Below are positions 1-10,741 of a stretch of 64,000 nucleotides of DNA, in pieces. Numbering within the stretch: the first letter of the stretch is position 1; each line of letters begins with the position of its first letter. The position numbers were made by a program, and so were the translations under genes. Below the pieces are notes generated by a model. The model did no database searches. It was not told where the DNA came from and saw only the letters and a list, made by a program, of their open reading frames with translations. The stretch is from Siphonodentalium dalli (lineage: Eukaryota > Mollusca > Scaphopoda > Gadilida > Siphonodentaliidae). Location: NCBI GenBank assembly GCA_032622095.1, contig CP136068.1, positions 126,359,989 through 126,423,988 on the forward strand. The letters run 5' to 3'.

Positions 1-239
1 GTATGTCTTACCACAAGATGTCGGTCCACTTACACATGCCGTGAATGGATGCTTGAAAATAAAATCTTCATGGACATTGGCCATTGGATCATCAAAGCAG
101 GATGTTATGTCGCTTGGTGGCACCAAGCGACATAACATCCTGCTTTGATGATCCAATGGCCAATGTCCATGAAGATTTTATTTTCAAGCATCCATTCACG
201 GCATGTGTAAGTGGACCGACATCTTGTGGTAAGACATAC
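1..239. repeat. Near-perfect 239-bp palindrome spanning the 5' end of the ATPase gene
   Basis: Positions 1-119 read as the reverse complement of 121-239, around a single central base at 120. The right arm is the 5' coding part of the ATPase gene, including its Walker-A region; the left arm is the same sequence in antisense. It starts exactly at the window edge, so the left arm may continue outside. It is either a genuine recent inverted duplication or a fold-back assembly artefact. Arms this well matched imply a very recent origin. Confidence 0.9.
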
Positions 240-1658
240 TTCGTGAAAACCTTACTACAAAAGTCTGCCTCAAAAATATCACCCGCACCTGACAGAATAA
301 TATGGTTTTATAAATATTGGCAGCCCCTATATGACGAATTAAAGTATACCGTCACCCCTCAGGTCAACTTTATACGAGGAATACCAGCAAACTTGGATTC
401 GCTTATCAACCCCCGGTATAAAAATCTAGTTATACTCGATGACTTGATGCAAACTTCATCAAAAGACCAGAGAGTTAATGATTTGCATTCCGAAGGAAGT
501 CACCATTTGAACTTATCTTTGATAAGTTTGAACCAGAATTTCTACTACAACAAAGATCCAACGCAACGACGAAATTGTCAATATTTGGTATTGTTCAATA
601 ACCCAATCGACAAGGGATTAATTTCAACATTATCAAGACAGATGTATCCTGAATGTCCTCAGCGTATGGTTCGAGAGTTTTCGGAAGCGACGAGTGAACC
701 GTACGGTTACCTACTGGTGGATTTAAAAGCCGCAACACCGGACACATTACGTCTGCGACAGAATGTACTAAAAGAGGACACGAACCAACATAGGGGTGAA
801 TGGAATGGCATGAAATATAATCTCCAAAAAGACAGAGAACACCCAGATGAACAGAATGGGATGAAAAAACATACAAAAGACACAGAGACCCAGGGTCAAC
901 AGAATGCGATGAAATACGATGACAGAGAACTCCCTGGTCAACAGAAGGGCATAACATATAATTATATTGTGCCCCAGGGTCAACATAATGACTATACTAA
1001 CGACATACGGCCACCTGGTGAGCTCGATGAAATTAATAAGAAGAACCGTCAAAACATTCGAGAAGACATGTCGTACCCTTGTAATGAATGCGGGCTTTTG
1101 TTCGCAGATCATTATGATGTTCAGAGACACGTAAAAAACTGGTGTCAAGAAAATAAGTTAAAACGAAAATTAACTGAGGACCCGGATGAACACGGAGCTA
1201 TGTCCGAGACAAAAACAACTCTCTTCGGAGAAGATACAGATGAAGATGAACGGGGAGCGCTATCAGATTCAAAAGATGGTAATGTCGTCGGTAGTAGAAC
1301 GGTATTCGGTCTTAAGAAAGCTGCGCGATGTGTCAACGAGATGGACACATTCAAAAGTATGATGAAACGCGTCACCAATGATGTGAAAGAAGAAGAGAGC
1401 ATTTCGGGAGATGAGAGCATGTCGGGAAAAGAGGATACCATCGACACAGAGTTTGTTCTGTTTCTCAAAAGTTATAGACGATTAATAGAATACCAGTATC
1501 GATTGAAAACATCACCCATACATAACACGATCATGAAGAAAATGGTCAAACTGACCAAACGCGGATATAATAATGAATGGGCTGCAGATGAAGCGATGAG
1601 AAAATTCAAGAAACTCTTAGAAGTAAATCTAACGGTCGAAGATTCAGACAATGATTAA
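102..1658 (+). CDS. A32-like / FtsK-HerA-type packaging ATPase with C-terminal zinc finger
   Basis: About 519 residues if translation starts at the ATG at 102; the frame is open from 84. A Walker A motif GPTSCGKT lies near residues 38-45 and a Walker B strand NLVILDD near 108-114. A conserved SxHHLNLSLISLNQNFYY stretch follows, as in DNA-packaging ATPases of Maverick/Polinton elements, adintoviruses and related large DNA viruses, whose role is pumping viral DNA into capsids. Residues about 230-305 hold imperfect repeats built on GQQNGMKY-like units. A C2HC zinc finger (CNEC...H....C) lies near 327-348, followed by an acidic, lysine-rich tail. The ATG at 102 lies in the palindrome's left arm, so the natural start may be the in-frame ATG at 156 or a sequence outside this copy. 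No capsid, polymerase or protease gene is nearby, so this is probably a lone captured or element-derived gene. The fold assignment is firm; the exact virus or element lineage is inferred. Confidence 0.8.
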   Translation: MLCRLVAPSDITSCFDDPMANVHEDFIFKHPFTACVSGPTSCGKTYFVKTLLQKSASKISPAPDRIIWFYKYWQPLYDELKYTVTPQVNFIRGIPANLDSLINPRYKNLVILDDLMQTSSKDQRVNDLHSEGSHHLNLSLISLNQNFYYNKDPTQRRNCQYLVLFNNPIDKGLISTLSRQMYPECPQRMVREFSEATSEPYGYLLVDLKAATPDTLRLRQNVLKEDTNQHRGEWNGMKYNLQKDREHPDEQNGMKKHTKDTETQGQQNAMKYDDRELPGQQKGITYNYIVPQGQHNDYTNDIRPPGELDEINKKNRQNIREDMSYPCNECGLLFADHYDVQRHVKNWCQENKLKRKLTEDPDEHGAMSETKTTLFGEDTDEDERGALSDSKDGNVVGSRTVFGLKKAARCVNEMDTFKSMMKRVTNDVKEEESISGDESMSGKEDTIDTEFVLFLKSYRRLIEYQYRLKTSPIHNTIMKKMVKLTKRGYNNEWAADEAMRKFKKLLEVNLTVEDSDND

Positions 1659-1741
1659 ATTTCAATAAACTTCATCAACATGTTATTCTCGTCTTCGTTA
1701 TATATCTATAAGTGGGGAGGGGGGGTTTGTATAGCGAGAAT

Positions 1742-2250
1742 GCTCCTTTAATATTCACACACCAATATTACATAACGTCCCTTACCTCGTGTCACTTTAA
1801 CATTCCACACTCCGTGTGTGCATTATCCCCCTTTAAGTATGTCATAGCATGGGTACATGTAAGATAATATAACACTATGACTATGTCTGTATCTGTTGTT
1901 GGTAAGATGTGAAATATAAATTTCAGTTCATTCGTGTAGTAATTTCGTATATGTTCAACGCTCTTCATTCGTGCGCTTGTATTGTTAACATTCCTTCATA
2001 ATGAGTGTCCCTTTAGAGTGTCTTGTGTTCCTTTAAGATTCATACACCAATATTACATCACGTCCCTTGTTTCGTGTCACTTTAACTCCTTGAGTGTATT
2101 GCCCCTTCGAATGATGTCATAGCATGGGTACATGTAAGATAGTATAACACTATGACTATGTCTGTATCTGTTGTTGGTAAGATGTGAAATATAAATTTCA
2201 GTTCATTCGTGTAATAATTTCGTATATGTTCAACGCTCTTCATTCGTAAG
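1742..2250. repeat. Direct duplication of a ~230-bp segment (1742-1975 and 2027-2250)
   Basis: Both copies run from CACCAATATTACAT through a shared GTCATAGCATGGGTACATGT block to TTCAACGCTCTTCATTCG. They follow the stop codon of the ATPase gene. The second copy has small deletions. No open reading frame is supported; it may be duplicated 3'UTR or flank. Confidence 0.85.
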
Positions 2251-2282
2251 AGTAATTATGACCTCCGTCTTCGTGCCGATTG

Positions 2283-2414
2283 TGTACTGAGCTGACACCG
2301 GGGATAAATTGACCAATGACTGCTATTGTACTGAGCTGACACCGGGGATAAATTGACCAATGACTGCCATTGTACTGAGCTGACACCGGGGATAAATTGA
2401 CCAATGACTGCCAT
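2283..2414. repeat. Tandem repeat, 44-bp unit, three copies
   Basis: The unit begins TGTACTGAGCTGACACCGG and recurs at 2283, 2327 and 2371 with almost no divergence, which indicates a young minisatellite. It lies just downstream of the duplicated ATPase flank. Confidence 0.95.
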
Positions 2415-2605
2415 TGTATCCTTTGACAGATATGCGTGCGCAGACTCGTTTGATGTTCGCTATCGCATTACTATGTTTTAATAGCCGAGCCTTCACTTCT
2501 CGTCTGACTCTCTTAACGACAAGACCTGTCTACACAGTACTTCTCCGGCAGACTATTCATCCACTGATAGGCCTACATACAGGTATGCCCTAAATAATGG
2601 ACTGC

Positions 2606-2732
2606 TTAACCACAGCAGAATTATAGGTAACTTTTCAGGAGTTAGTCTGAAATATGACTTGCATCGGAAATAAAATCTTCATGGACATTGGCCATTGGAT
2701 CATCAAAACAGGATGTTATGTCGCTTGGTGAC

Positions 2733-2780
<48 letters not shown>

Positions 2781-2814
2781 GGCTTAACCACAGCATAATT
2801 ATAGGTAACTTTTC
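2606..2814 (-). pseudogene. Inverted copy of the ATPase N-terminus plus poly-Q tract, flanked by direct repeats
   Basis: Positions 2668-2730 match the antisense of the ATPase 5' coding region (compare 57-119) with about one mismatch. Reading the minus strand, the TTG run at 2733-2780 becomes an in-frame CAA run coding for poly-glutamine directly upstream of the shared SPSDITSCFDD region. This suggests that a full-length relative carries a poly-Q leader before the ATPase domain. The block is bracketed by a direct repeat of CTTAACCACAGC...AATTATAGGTAACTTTTC at about 2606 and 2782, resembling a target duplication or repair scar. Confidence 0.7.
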
Positions 2815-3566
2815 GTCATCTTCATTATATTGAAATTTTTGGTATACAAAATGAGCGTAAGTGTGAATGGAATGATAAGTGGTTATTACGTAATGTTGTT
2901 ATAACAATGTCATCAAAGCAATGTCTATAATTGAGTGACCTGGATGTATGCATGTTTTGGCTAACTAATTATCGTGTGAATGACACAGTTTATCAACCTT
3001 AATTGATACTAAGCCGTTTGTTCAGACATTAAATCGATATGTTTTCTGAATAGCATATAACTGTGAACGGGGAAATAATATAATTCATTTGGTAAAGCAA
3101 AGGTGTGAAAGACACATTGTTACCACCAATGTCGCGTGTGTGATTGCGTGTACAGCGAATATGACAATTCATTCTGGAGGGTTGTAATTTCACATTACAA
3201 TTTTCGACCGTTAGTGATTCAACATAGTACATCTCAATACTTCCAATAATTCACGATAATACACACCTGTCATATGGGATAGAGAGTGTAAAGAATAAAC
3301 GCTCTTTATTATTTATGTAAAAGTAATGGTGTCTATTTTCAGGTATGACAATTATATGAACTGCGTCCGATAAACACTGGAATGTATGCATTCATATCGA
3401 TGGTCACAATGTCCAATAAAGCTATTTCTAAACATCGATTAATAATTTCATGAAAAATATTTGAACAAAAAAAATAACTAAAGATATTACGCGCAAATAA
3501 TTTAACATTCGACATTTTTTAATATCGAGATTATCAGAAACCGAAAACTCGTTATAAATTTTTTAT
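2815..3566. other. No recognisable gene
   Basis: AT-rich sequence with one AATAAACGCTCTTTATTATT motif near 3294. That AATAAAGAGCGT-type word recurs across the window in dispersed repeats. Short ORFs here have no recognisable features. Confidence 0.6.
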
Positions 3567-3770
3567 TTAAACTTTTTTTTTTAGAGAAATAATTTTGAGG
3601 GTTTTGAAATTTTTTCTTTTGAAATTTTGGGGTTTTAAAATTTTGGGGTTTTGATAATTTGGAAGTTTGGAAATTTTTTGGAAAAAATAAATTTTTGGGT
3701 TTTGAAATTTTTTTTTTGGAAAAATAATTTTTGGGTTTTGATATTTTGGGAATATTTTAGTACAACCAAT
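3567..3770. repeat. Strand-asymmetric G/T-rich degenerate tandem repeat
   Basis: Repeats of GGGTTTTGAAATTTT with strong strand bias: the plus strand is almost free of C. The period varies, so this is a degraded simple-sequence tract. An apparent lysine/asparagine-rich ORF on the minus strand is a by-product of the bias. Confidence 0.8.
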
Positions 3771-3829
3771 TTTAGACCCCAAAGATTCTATTTTTAGATG
3801 TGAAGGCAACGTGGCTCCTATTCTTCTGC

Positions 3830-3966
3830 CCGCGCCATAAAACGAAATAACGGGTAGGTGTCCATTATCTGCTTATTGCAGAATAAAATAATCACATTAT
3901 GGACCTATTTCACATAAAAGGTCGATTATTTGCGTATTTGCTCGAGGATATGTTGACCTATCAGCA
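3830..3966. mobile_element. Partial copy of the ATAATGTGC/GCGAGGATATGTTG MITE family
   Basis: The stretch running from a GCGCCATAAAACGAAATAAC block to GCTCGAGGATATGTTG matches one half of fuller copies at 45763-46126 and 54790-55152. Only one end is present, so it is truncated. Confidence 0.7.
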
Positions 3967-4210
3967 GTGGACAAAACGAATGTCAATCAAAAGCTGGAAC
4001 GGGCCACATGTTATACGCTGTAAACGACGATAACTCGACGATAAGAATGACGGCTGTGTATCAATGGATAACTCGTAATTGATTTGGATTTTTGCTCTAA
4101 ACAATGCACCGATTTAGCATGACACTTGTCGAATCATTTTTTGCAATATTTTTGGTTATGCCTCTTTTTTCAAATTCACAAAATGGCGATATTTTGAGGA
4201 CATCTACAAT

Positions 4211-4323
4211 TTTTGGTTGGATATAGGAATTATCTCACGAGTGATGACAAAAATCTTAATTTCCACGAGTGGAACTTAATTTTATTGTCATCACGAATGA
4301 GATAATTACCATATCCATCCAAA
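4211..4323. repeat. Hairpin, arms of about 50 bp
   Basis: TTTTGGTTGGATAT at 4211 pairs with ATATCCATCCAAAA at about 4310. Inside, GAATTATCTCACGAGTGATG pairs with the matching downstream arm. The arms are slightly diverged. It is probably a small foldback element. Confidence 0.8.
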
Positions 4324-5351
4324 ACGTTGATGTTCTGTTTATTATATGCTCCGCTCAGTTGGCCCATGACTCAACTCGAAAGAAGAGTAAAGTCGCGTTT
4401 GTATACTCAAGCACACCCATGAATTAGTGCATATAAAAATAGTTCCATTATCAGAGATATTAAAGGGGATAACATAGAATTTTTAACAAAATAATTAAAT
4501 TGATCACATATTACAATTTTTCAACCTGAACACTCGGGGAAGTTTAGCAATCTTCAATCAATAACGGAATCACTTTTAATTTTTGAGCGGATGGATAAGA
4601 GTGAGATATCGATATCTCAATATACGGATATCGGTTTCTATCTTGTGCAAAAATACTATTATTTGATAGCTTAGCATATAATAAAACTGTAATACTAGTA
4701 GTTGAATCAAGGATATGTGCAGACCTGTGCCTATACTATGATCTAGGGATCAAAATAAACATATGGGCGGAATAATAGTACAGGGGGATTTCCTCAAAAT
4801 TAAATAATAGTACAGGGGTGAAATTATTGGGTCATTTCCCCAAGATACCCTTTGGTCAACCCAAGAGAAGCTGTGTTAGCCCTTGTCTGATTCTTAAGAC
4901 TCATTTTACATCACATGTAAGTGGTTTTATATGAATAGCAGTCATTTAGAATGAAATAAAAAATAGTGACCCAAATAAGCAGCATACAGGGGGACTTTAT
5001 TTTAAATTTAATAAGAGCACCTGTATGTTAATATGGATCCCAAGAGTAATATAATCGCAATTCTTATGCTATTATCATTCCTTTGTAATTTACTCATTTT
5101 GTAATAAAAAATGTGTTTTTTTGTCTTCGACCTCAATTTCTACCATTCTATTTCTTTCATTGTTGATAATTCTTACTTTACAACACGTATATACGATAGC
5201 ATATTTATATATTTCTGGCGGCCCGTCTACTTAATGGGATTCACTTGAATAAGAAACTTTCCATTTGGGGGAAATGGAGGTCCTGAATGTTCCATCCATT
5301 GAGGTCGATGGTATTCGATTTGCCTGGTATGATATTTACAAGTCGCATACA
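4324..5351. other. No recognisable gene
   Basis: AT-rich non-coding sequence. The phrase AATAATAGTACAGGGG occurs twice at 4768-4815. No domain-bearing ORF was seen. Confidence 0.6.
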
Positions 5352-6081
5352 AGCCTGATTATAGCGTGTCTGTCATTTGCATAGTGGGCTAGCGTCACTA
5401 AACTCACCTTCTGGTGATCTTATTCTGCTCAGACCTCGTCATCTTTCTTTATTATCAAATGTGACCCGCCATATCAAATCCAGTCTTAAGTCGGGATTTG
5501 TTTTACCCTGTGCCAATGCATTCTCTTATATATGCGAGTCGACCATAGGTCGCCTCGCATATATAAGAGAATGCATTGACCTAACAATTTTTTACAATTT
5601 TAATAATTTATTCATGTTTTCTTTAACAATTTTATAATTTTACCCATACAGAGCCCCAGACAATCATGAGCAGACGACACTCTTCTATATGCTTCTATAT
5701 ATGTGTGGGGCTCCCTGCAGGGTAATGGATGTTTTTTTATTTTATGTCCTAAAAATTGTAAGAAACATTTATTTTTTAAAAATGATAAAAAATTGTTAGG
5801 CCAATGCATTCTCTTATATATGCGAGGCGACATATGGTCGACTCGCATATATAAGAGAATGCATTGGCACAGGGTAAAACAAATCCCGACTTACGACTGG
5901 ATTTGATATGGCGGGTCACAAATATCTATAGAAACTTAGATTATATCTCTTTTTTAGTTTAGTTTCTCTATATACCCAAAATTGGCAGACGACACATATT
6001 CAAGGTTATGTGGAATAGCGTCACTAAATTCACCCTCTGTGGACCTCATTCTGCAAATGACAGACACGCTATAATCAGGCT
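5352..6081. mobile_element. Outer foldback element with 30-bp inverted ends, carrying a nested MITE
   Basis: AGCCTGATTATAGCGTGTCT starts at 5352 and its full 30-bp arm is the reverse complement of 6052-6081. Just inside, both ends carry the TAGCGTCACTAAATTCACC(C)TCTG module that recurs as hairpins at 15.8-16.2 and 44.2-44.7 kb. The nested MITE at 5460-5920 sits between the two ends, so this is the older host element. Confidence 0.75.
5460..5920. mobile_element. TGTGACCCGCC-ended foldback MITE, copy 1
   Basis: 461 bp with terminal inverted repeats TGTGACCCGCCATATCAAAT and its complement. Inside each end is a second inverted module beginning ACCCTGTGCCAATGCATTC that is itself a hairpin (about 5505-5581 and 5800-5875). 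The centre has a third inverted pair around CAGAGCCCC and GGGGCTCCCTGCAGGG. Apparent ORFs are products of the palindromes. Copies 3 and 4 have the same architecture and nearly the same length. Confidence 0.92.
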
Positions 6082-6995
6082 AGGTCGCCTACCCTCAATT
6101 TGTCAAGTCTTGTGATATTCGATACATTCTGTGGGGCTCAAATGATTTCTTTAAAATGATGTAGCCATTATGTTATCGAACAAGTACATTACGCATTCAG
6201 AGTGTGTATCGCATCCATATAAAATATGATCGTAGCCGACTGTATCCCATCCGACTGTATCCCATCCAGCTTGTTTGTTGGTGAAACAGGAGCTGAAATT
6301 TAATTCACAACTCAGAAGCTGTAGTAGGGCAGGTAACTCTATACGTCGTCGAAGTTTTCTGTGGCACGACTAGAGTATTCTTCCTTGGTACGAATGTCAG
6401 AATGAAGAAACTGACATTAATTAAAACTTATATTATATATTACTCTAGCTTCGGGAGCATTTATTCAGCGTCGGAGGGGCATATGGCCCTTTGTGGATGC
6501 TTCACGCATATGATTGACACTTCCTACTCTTTTATAATATATGGATCTAATTATTATGCTACTTCAATATAACTTCGGGCAAATAGGTTGATAATGGACC
6601 TATATATTGACATTTGTTCATATTAGAATTATTTGGTTCTGATAAAAGCCCGTAGTTGACTTATAGCCGTTACTCTGTTTGATGGCGTGGGCCACAGTGA
6701 AAACACACATAGAAAGGACGTACATTGGTACTGAAATAGGCCCATAGTGAGCTTCTTTTTTTATTTTTTTATTTATTTAGTTCAATTTTTTTTAATTCAA
6801 AATTTTGAAAAACTAACGCCGTTATACCTCCACTGTGGTACCCAGAGTCACCACACCAAATTTGGTTTAAATCGGACTAGCATTCGGGGAGAATGCACAC
6901 TACTCTGCGTTTTTTCAGAACTTCTGATGAAATGACTTTTATAAAACGGATCGGCTGGGCAATATCACGTGTGTTGGAGTTGTCTAGGCTATTGG
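6082..6995. other. No recognisable gene; MITE debris
   Basis: Mostly non-coding. Around 6630-6740 is a partial match to the 45.8-46.1 kb MITE (GATGGCGTGGGCCACAGTG...). From 6818 a CCGTTATACCTCCACTGTGG phrase matches repeats at 53.2 and 61.5 kb. Confidence 0.5.
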
Positions 6996-7351
6996 TTACC
7001 CTGTGCCAATGCATTCTCTTATATATGCGAGTCGACCATTGGCCTAACAATTTTTTATCATTTTTTTTAAATAAAAACATCCATTACCCTGCAGGGAGCC
7101 CCACACATATATCGAAGCATATAGAAGAGTGTCGTCTGCTCATGTTTGTATGGGGCTCTGTATGGGTGAAATTATTAAATTGTTGAAGAATACAAGAAAA
7201 AATTATTAAAATTGTTAAAAACTTGTTAGGCCAATGCATTCTCTTATATATGCGAGGCGACCTATGGTCGACTCGCATATATAAGAGAATGCATTGGCAC
7301 AGGGTAAAAAAAATCCCGACTTACGACTGGATTTGATATGGCGGGGTCACA
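6996..7351. mobile_element. TGTGACCCGCC-ended foldback MITE, copy 2 (5'-truncated, opposite orientation)
   Basis: It begins at TTACCCTGTGCCAATGC, so the first outer inverted repeat is missing. The left hairpin has lost its second arm: GTCGACCATTGGCCTAAC runs straight through at about 7030. The central CCTGCAGGGAGCCCC block is inverted relative to copy 1. The right end is intact to GGCGGGGTCACA. Confidence 0.88.
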
Positions 7352-8837
7352 AATTGCTTCAGATTATGTGAGCTTGACATCTTTGGTAACGTTCCCAATA
7401 ATAAACCAAACACCATCAAGTGGTGCAAATGTTCGTGGTTTCATATCTGGGCTACAATATTGTAATTGTTGTTATCAAACCAAACTCCAGGCGGCGGTAT
7501 CTCCCATCGCTCCGCTGAGATACCACTGCCATAAGGACATTTGGTAATACGGGTTTCTTACGTGTTCTTAGTTCTTATGTTTTAGGATTAAAATGTCTAT
7601 GTTTGTCTCAGTTAATATTGATCTTATATCAATACCGAAAGAATTACCATTATTGCAAACTTTTGGTGATCAAAATAAGATAATAGGTGACTAAATATAG
7701 TTCCGACGATATGTAAAAATAGATGTATCGGTCCGCAAAGTGCCATCCTTGTAGCAGTGCTATATCGCAGTGATGACGTAGAGGGCGCCGCACGGAGTTT
7801 GTTATCAAACTTGATATATTGTCACGCCGCCGGTGAAATTGGATATTGTTATCTGTTTACTAATTGATGCACCGACGACAGTCACAGGGGCCGGAATGTG
7901 AAAAGTTAGGTATTATGATGTGCCACCGTGCCGGCATAGTTTAAGTTACTATACAACAAAACCACCCGGCTTGGTGTACACGTATTGTTTTGATTTATAT
8001 TAACATTATCGAATTTGTTCTTAATATCATCAATGTTTGTTTGTTGTTATGTATTACGCCTTTCTGTGTATGTTTCTGTCAAAAATATGTAAAATCTCCG
8101 AATAATTTTATCAATATGACTTGTTGCGTAATTATGTGGCTCGTGTGCCATACCCTTGAAATATGTGTCGGTTGGCTGTCTTCTCGTGTGAAAGGAAGCA
8201 ACTCGTGCATAATGAACATGGCGTAAGATGTGAGATAAAATCCAGATATTATCCTAAACAGCGAACTATTCTTGTTAAAGCTAAAGTCTGAAATATTCAG
8301 CACACAAGGCACTAATTTCATTTGTATCGAAATGTTATGCTTGGCGATAATTTATATTGCTGTCCTTTGGGTGATTTATTCGGAATTTGTTTTCTATTTA
8401 CCATTAAATACAAATGATGTGACTGTGTGTTTCACTACGTCTTCGGATCGTGAGGCAAGTGGAATTATACCATAAAGAGCATGACAGGACGTCCTTTATT
8501 CCAGAGTGAACAACATATAGCTTTCAGCACAAATCGTGATAGAGTTTCACGAACGTTTCCGACGTTAATCAGGCAATAACTGATATCGACACTTCATAAA
8601 AAGCGATGAACATCTACGTCACCCCAAGCCGACCATGTGCACGCGATCGGTGCGTGATGTCCCCGTCACAAAAAAGCGATGAATCTCCTACGTCACTTCA
8701 TGAATCTCCTACGTCACTCCTACGTCACTTCAAGCTATGTTCTTATTGAGAGACTGTGTTGGAATTTGAACATTATATATTAGTAGTTTTGAAAAGTTGT
8801 ACAAACTATTAGTGTTCTATTAAAATGTACTGGTATA
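7352..8837. other. No supported gene
   Basis: Two short plus-strand frames (7990-8226 and 8272-8475) are rich in hydrophobic residues but show no motif or codon signal that separates them from AT-rich noise. A short direct repeat of ATGAATCTCCTACGTCACT lies near 8680-8720. Confidence 0.5.
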
Positions 8838-9298
8838 TGTGACCCGCCATATCAAATCCAGTCGTAAGTCGGGATTTTTGTTACCCTGTGCCAATGCATT
8901 CTCTTATACATGCGAGTCGACCATAGGTCGCCTCGCATATATAAGAGAATTTATTGGCCTAACAATTTTTTACAATTTTAATAATTTTTTCTTGTATTCT
9001 TTAACAATTTTATAATTTTACCCATACAGAGCCCCAGACAAACATGAGCAGACGACACTCTTCTATATACTTCTATATATGTGTGGGGCTCCCTGCAGGG
9101 TAATGAATGTTTTTTATTTTATGTCCTAAAAATTGTAAGAAACATTTATTTTTAAAAAAATTATAAAAAATTGTTAGGCCAATGCATTCTCTTATATATG
9201 CGAGGCGACCTATGGTCGACTCGCATATATAAGAGAATGCATTGGCACAGGGTAAAAAAAATTCCGACTTACGACTGGATTTGATATGGCGGGTCACA
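8838..9298. mobile_element. TGTGACCCGCC-ended foldback MITE, copy 3
   Basis: 461 bp, same orientation and layout as copy 1. It is flanked by TA on both sides (GGTATA before, TATGAT after), consistent with a TA target duplication. Its hairpin modules lie at about 8885-8958 and 9177-9248. Confidence 0.93.
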
Positions 9299-10741
9299 TA
9301 TGATTATAAGAAATGACTTGCAGATTGATCGGGACCATTGATTTTGACCGGGAGAGTAATTTAACAAAGTTCGTGTTAATCACAACCTTAGAGGGTGTCA
9401 TGTTGGACTTTTTTAAGAATTGGAAAGGTTGGGGCGATTCTAGATGCTATGATTTTCCAATTTTCATGCTCATATTTCAAAATTTGATCATACCGGACCG
9501 ACTTACGGGCCGAACCATGGTCGGCCCCGTGTTTCCTGGACCGTCAACAGTGGTCAGCCAAAAGTTGCTTATTAATTTAAGAAAAAAAATCAGGGTGTGA
9601 ATTTGCCTAGCGTTAGACCACTAGATGTTAGGATTTTGTAATTTTCAGGTTAGGTTTAGATCCAAAACGTTTATCATACTGGGCAGAACCATTCTTTTCC
9701 GCTCCATGGCTAGTGGCCATAAGACTACTGACCCATTTAGAGTAGGCAACCATCTAGGCAAATTGCAAAGTGTAATTGAATTATACGCAATTTTGTGTTA
9801 GATTGGTGTGGTTCAAGGGGCGGGTGCCCCCAGTGCAGTTGTAATTTCCAATGTGGGCACCCTCTCCCACAACGTTAACCCTCTAACCACGGCCATTATG
9901 CAAAGTATCCCAGAATCAGCCACGGTGTGGGGTTTTTTTTGCTTTCGGCATATTTGTTTTTTATCCTAGAATACACTGAACAGGCGGCTATATATATTTA
10001 TATCACCAAATAAGGATATTACTACGGTGGTATTGCAAAACTTTGTATATTGCGCGCATAAGGAGATGACGCAACAGTATGCCATCTAAATAGCATTGAG
10101 AAGAACATAGCCTGTGTATCAATTTATCACCCTTTAATTCTTGTTTATTATACATTTTTGTCGCTACATCGCGATTGCCTTTTGACGTTATGATAAATTC
10201 GGCGAAGTGGAAACAGTTACCACAGTTTGCTCCAGTTTTCTGACAGAACCGACTAGATGGAGGTTTAAACCAATTGTCATTGTTATTAACACGTGCGGGT
10301 ATTTCGCAGTCAATCCAATTAGTAAATAGTGCTTTATGTGGAAACTTTCGCTGGCTGGGGATTTACCGTTCATCTCTGAAATTAGTGTATACAGTATTTA
10401 ATCCATATAATTCATAACAATGTAAGTACAATATAATAAACATATATGATATGGAGGGGATTTGACAGCAAGCTAGTAGCTGAAATTAATGTAAGTATCG
10501 GTGTCCTAGACCCAGTCGATTGTAATGAGACATTGGTCTGTGTTTGAGCTACACTAGGCCCCGTACTATACAAATTATGCACGTGTATACTGCATGTACA
10601 CGACGGTAATAACGAATGTCAGTGGCTCGTAACCCTAGATAGTTTTTTATGAATATTGTGAGAAGATAAAGTATTACTAATACATGCCATAATCCCATCA
10701 TAAGAAAGGACATGTAGCGCAGTTTCATTGCAGCGTATAAA
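9299..10741. other. No recognisable gene
   Basis: A 95-codon frame at 9313-9600 has no recognisable domain. The rest is non-coding AT-rich sequence without repeats that I could place. Confidence 0.5.

Noticed and set aside
595-1468. Minus-strand ORFs inside the ATPase gene
   Set aside because: Shadows of the plus-strand coding frame; no motifs.
3567-3809. Telomere-like GGGTTT tract or a Lys/Asn-rich protein
   Set aside because: Units vary in length and composition and lie inside a chromosome arm context; strand bias alone explains the ORF.
5377-5906. Several ORFs repeated at 5.4-5.9, 7.0-7.3, 9.1-9.3, 15.3-15.5 and 39.5 kb with similar peptides
   Set aside because: They derive from the palindromic modules of foldback elements; the same peptide appears on both strands because the DNA is self-complementary.
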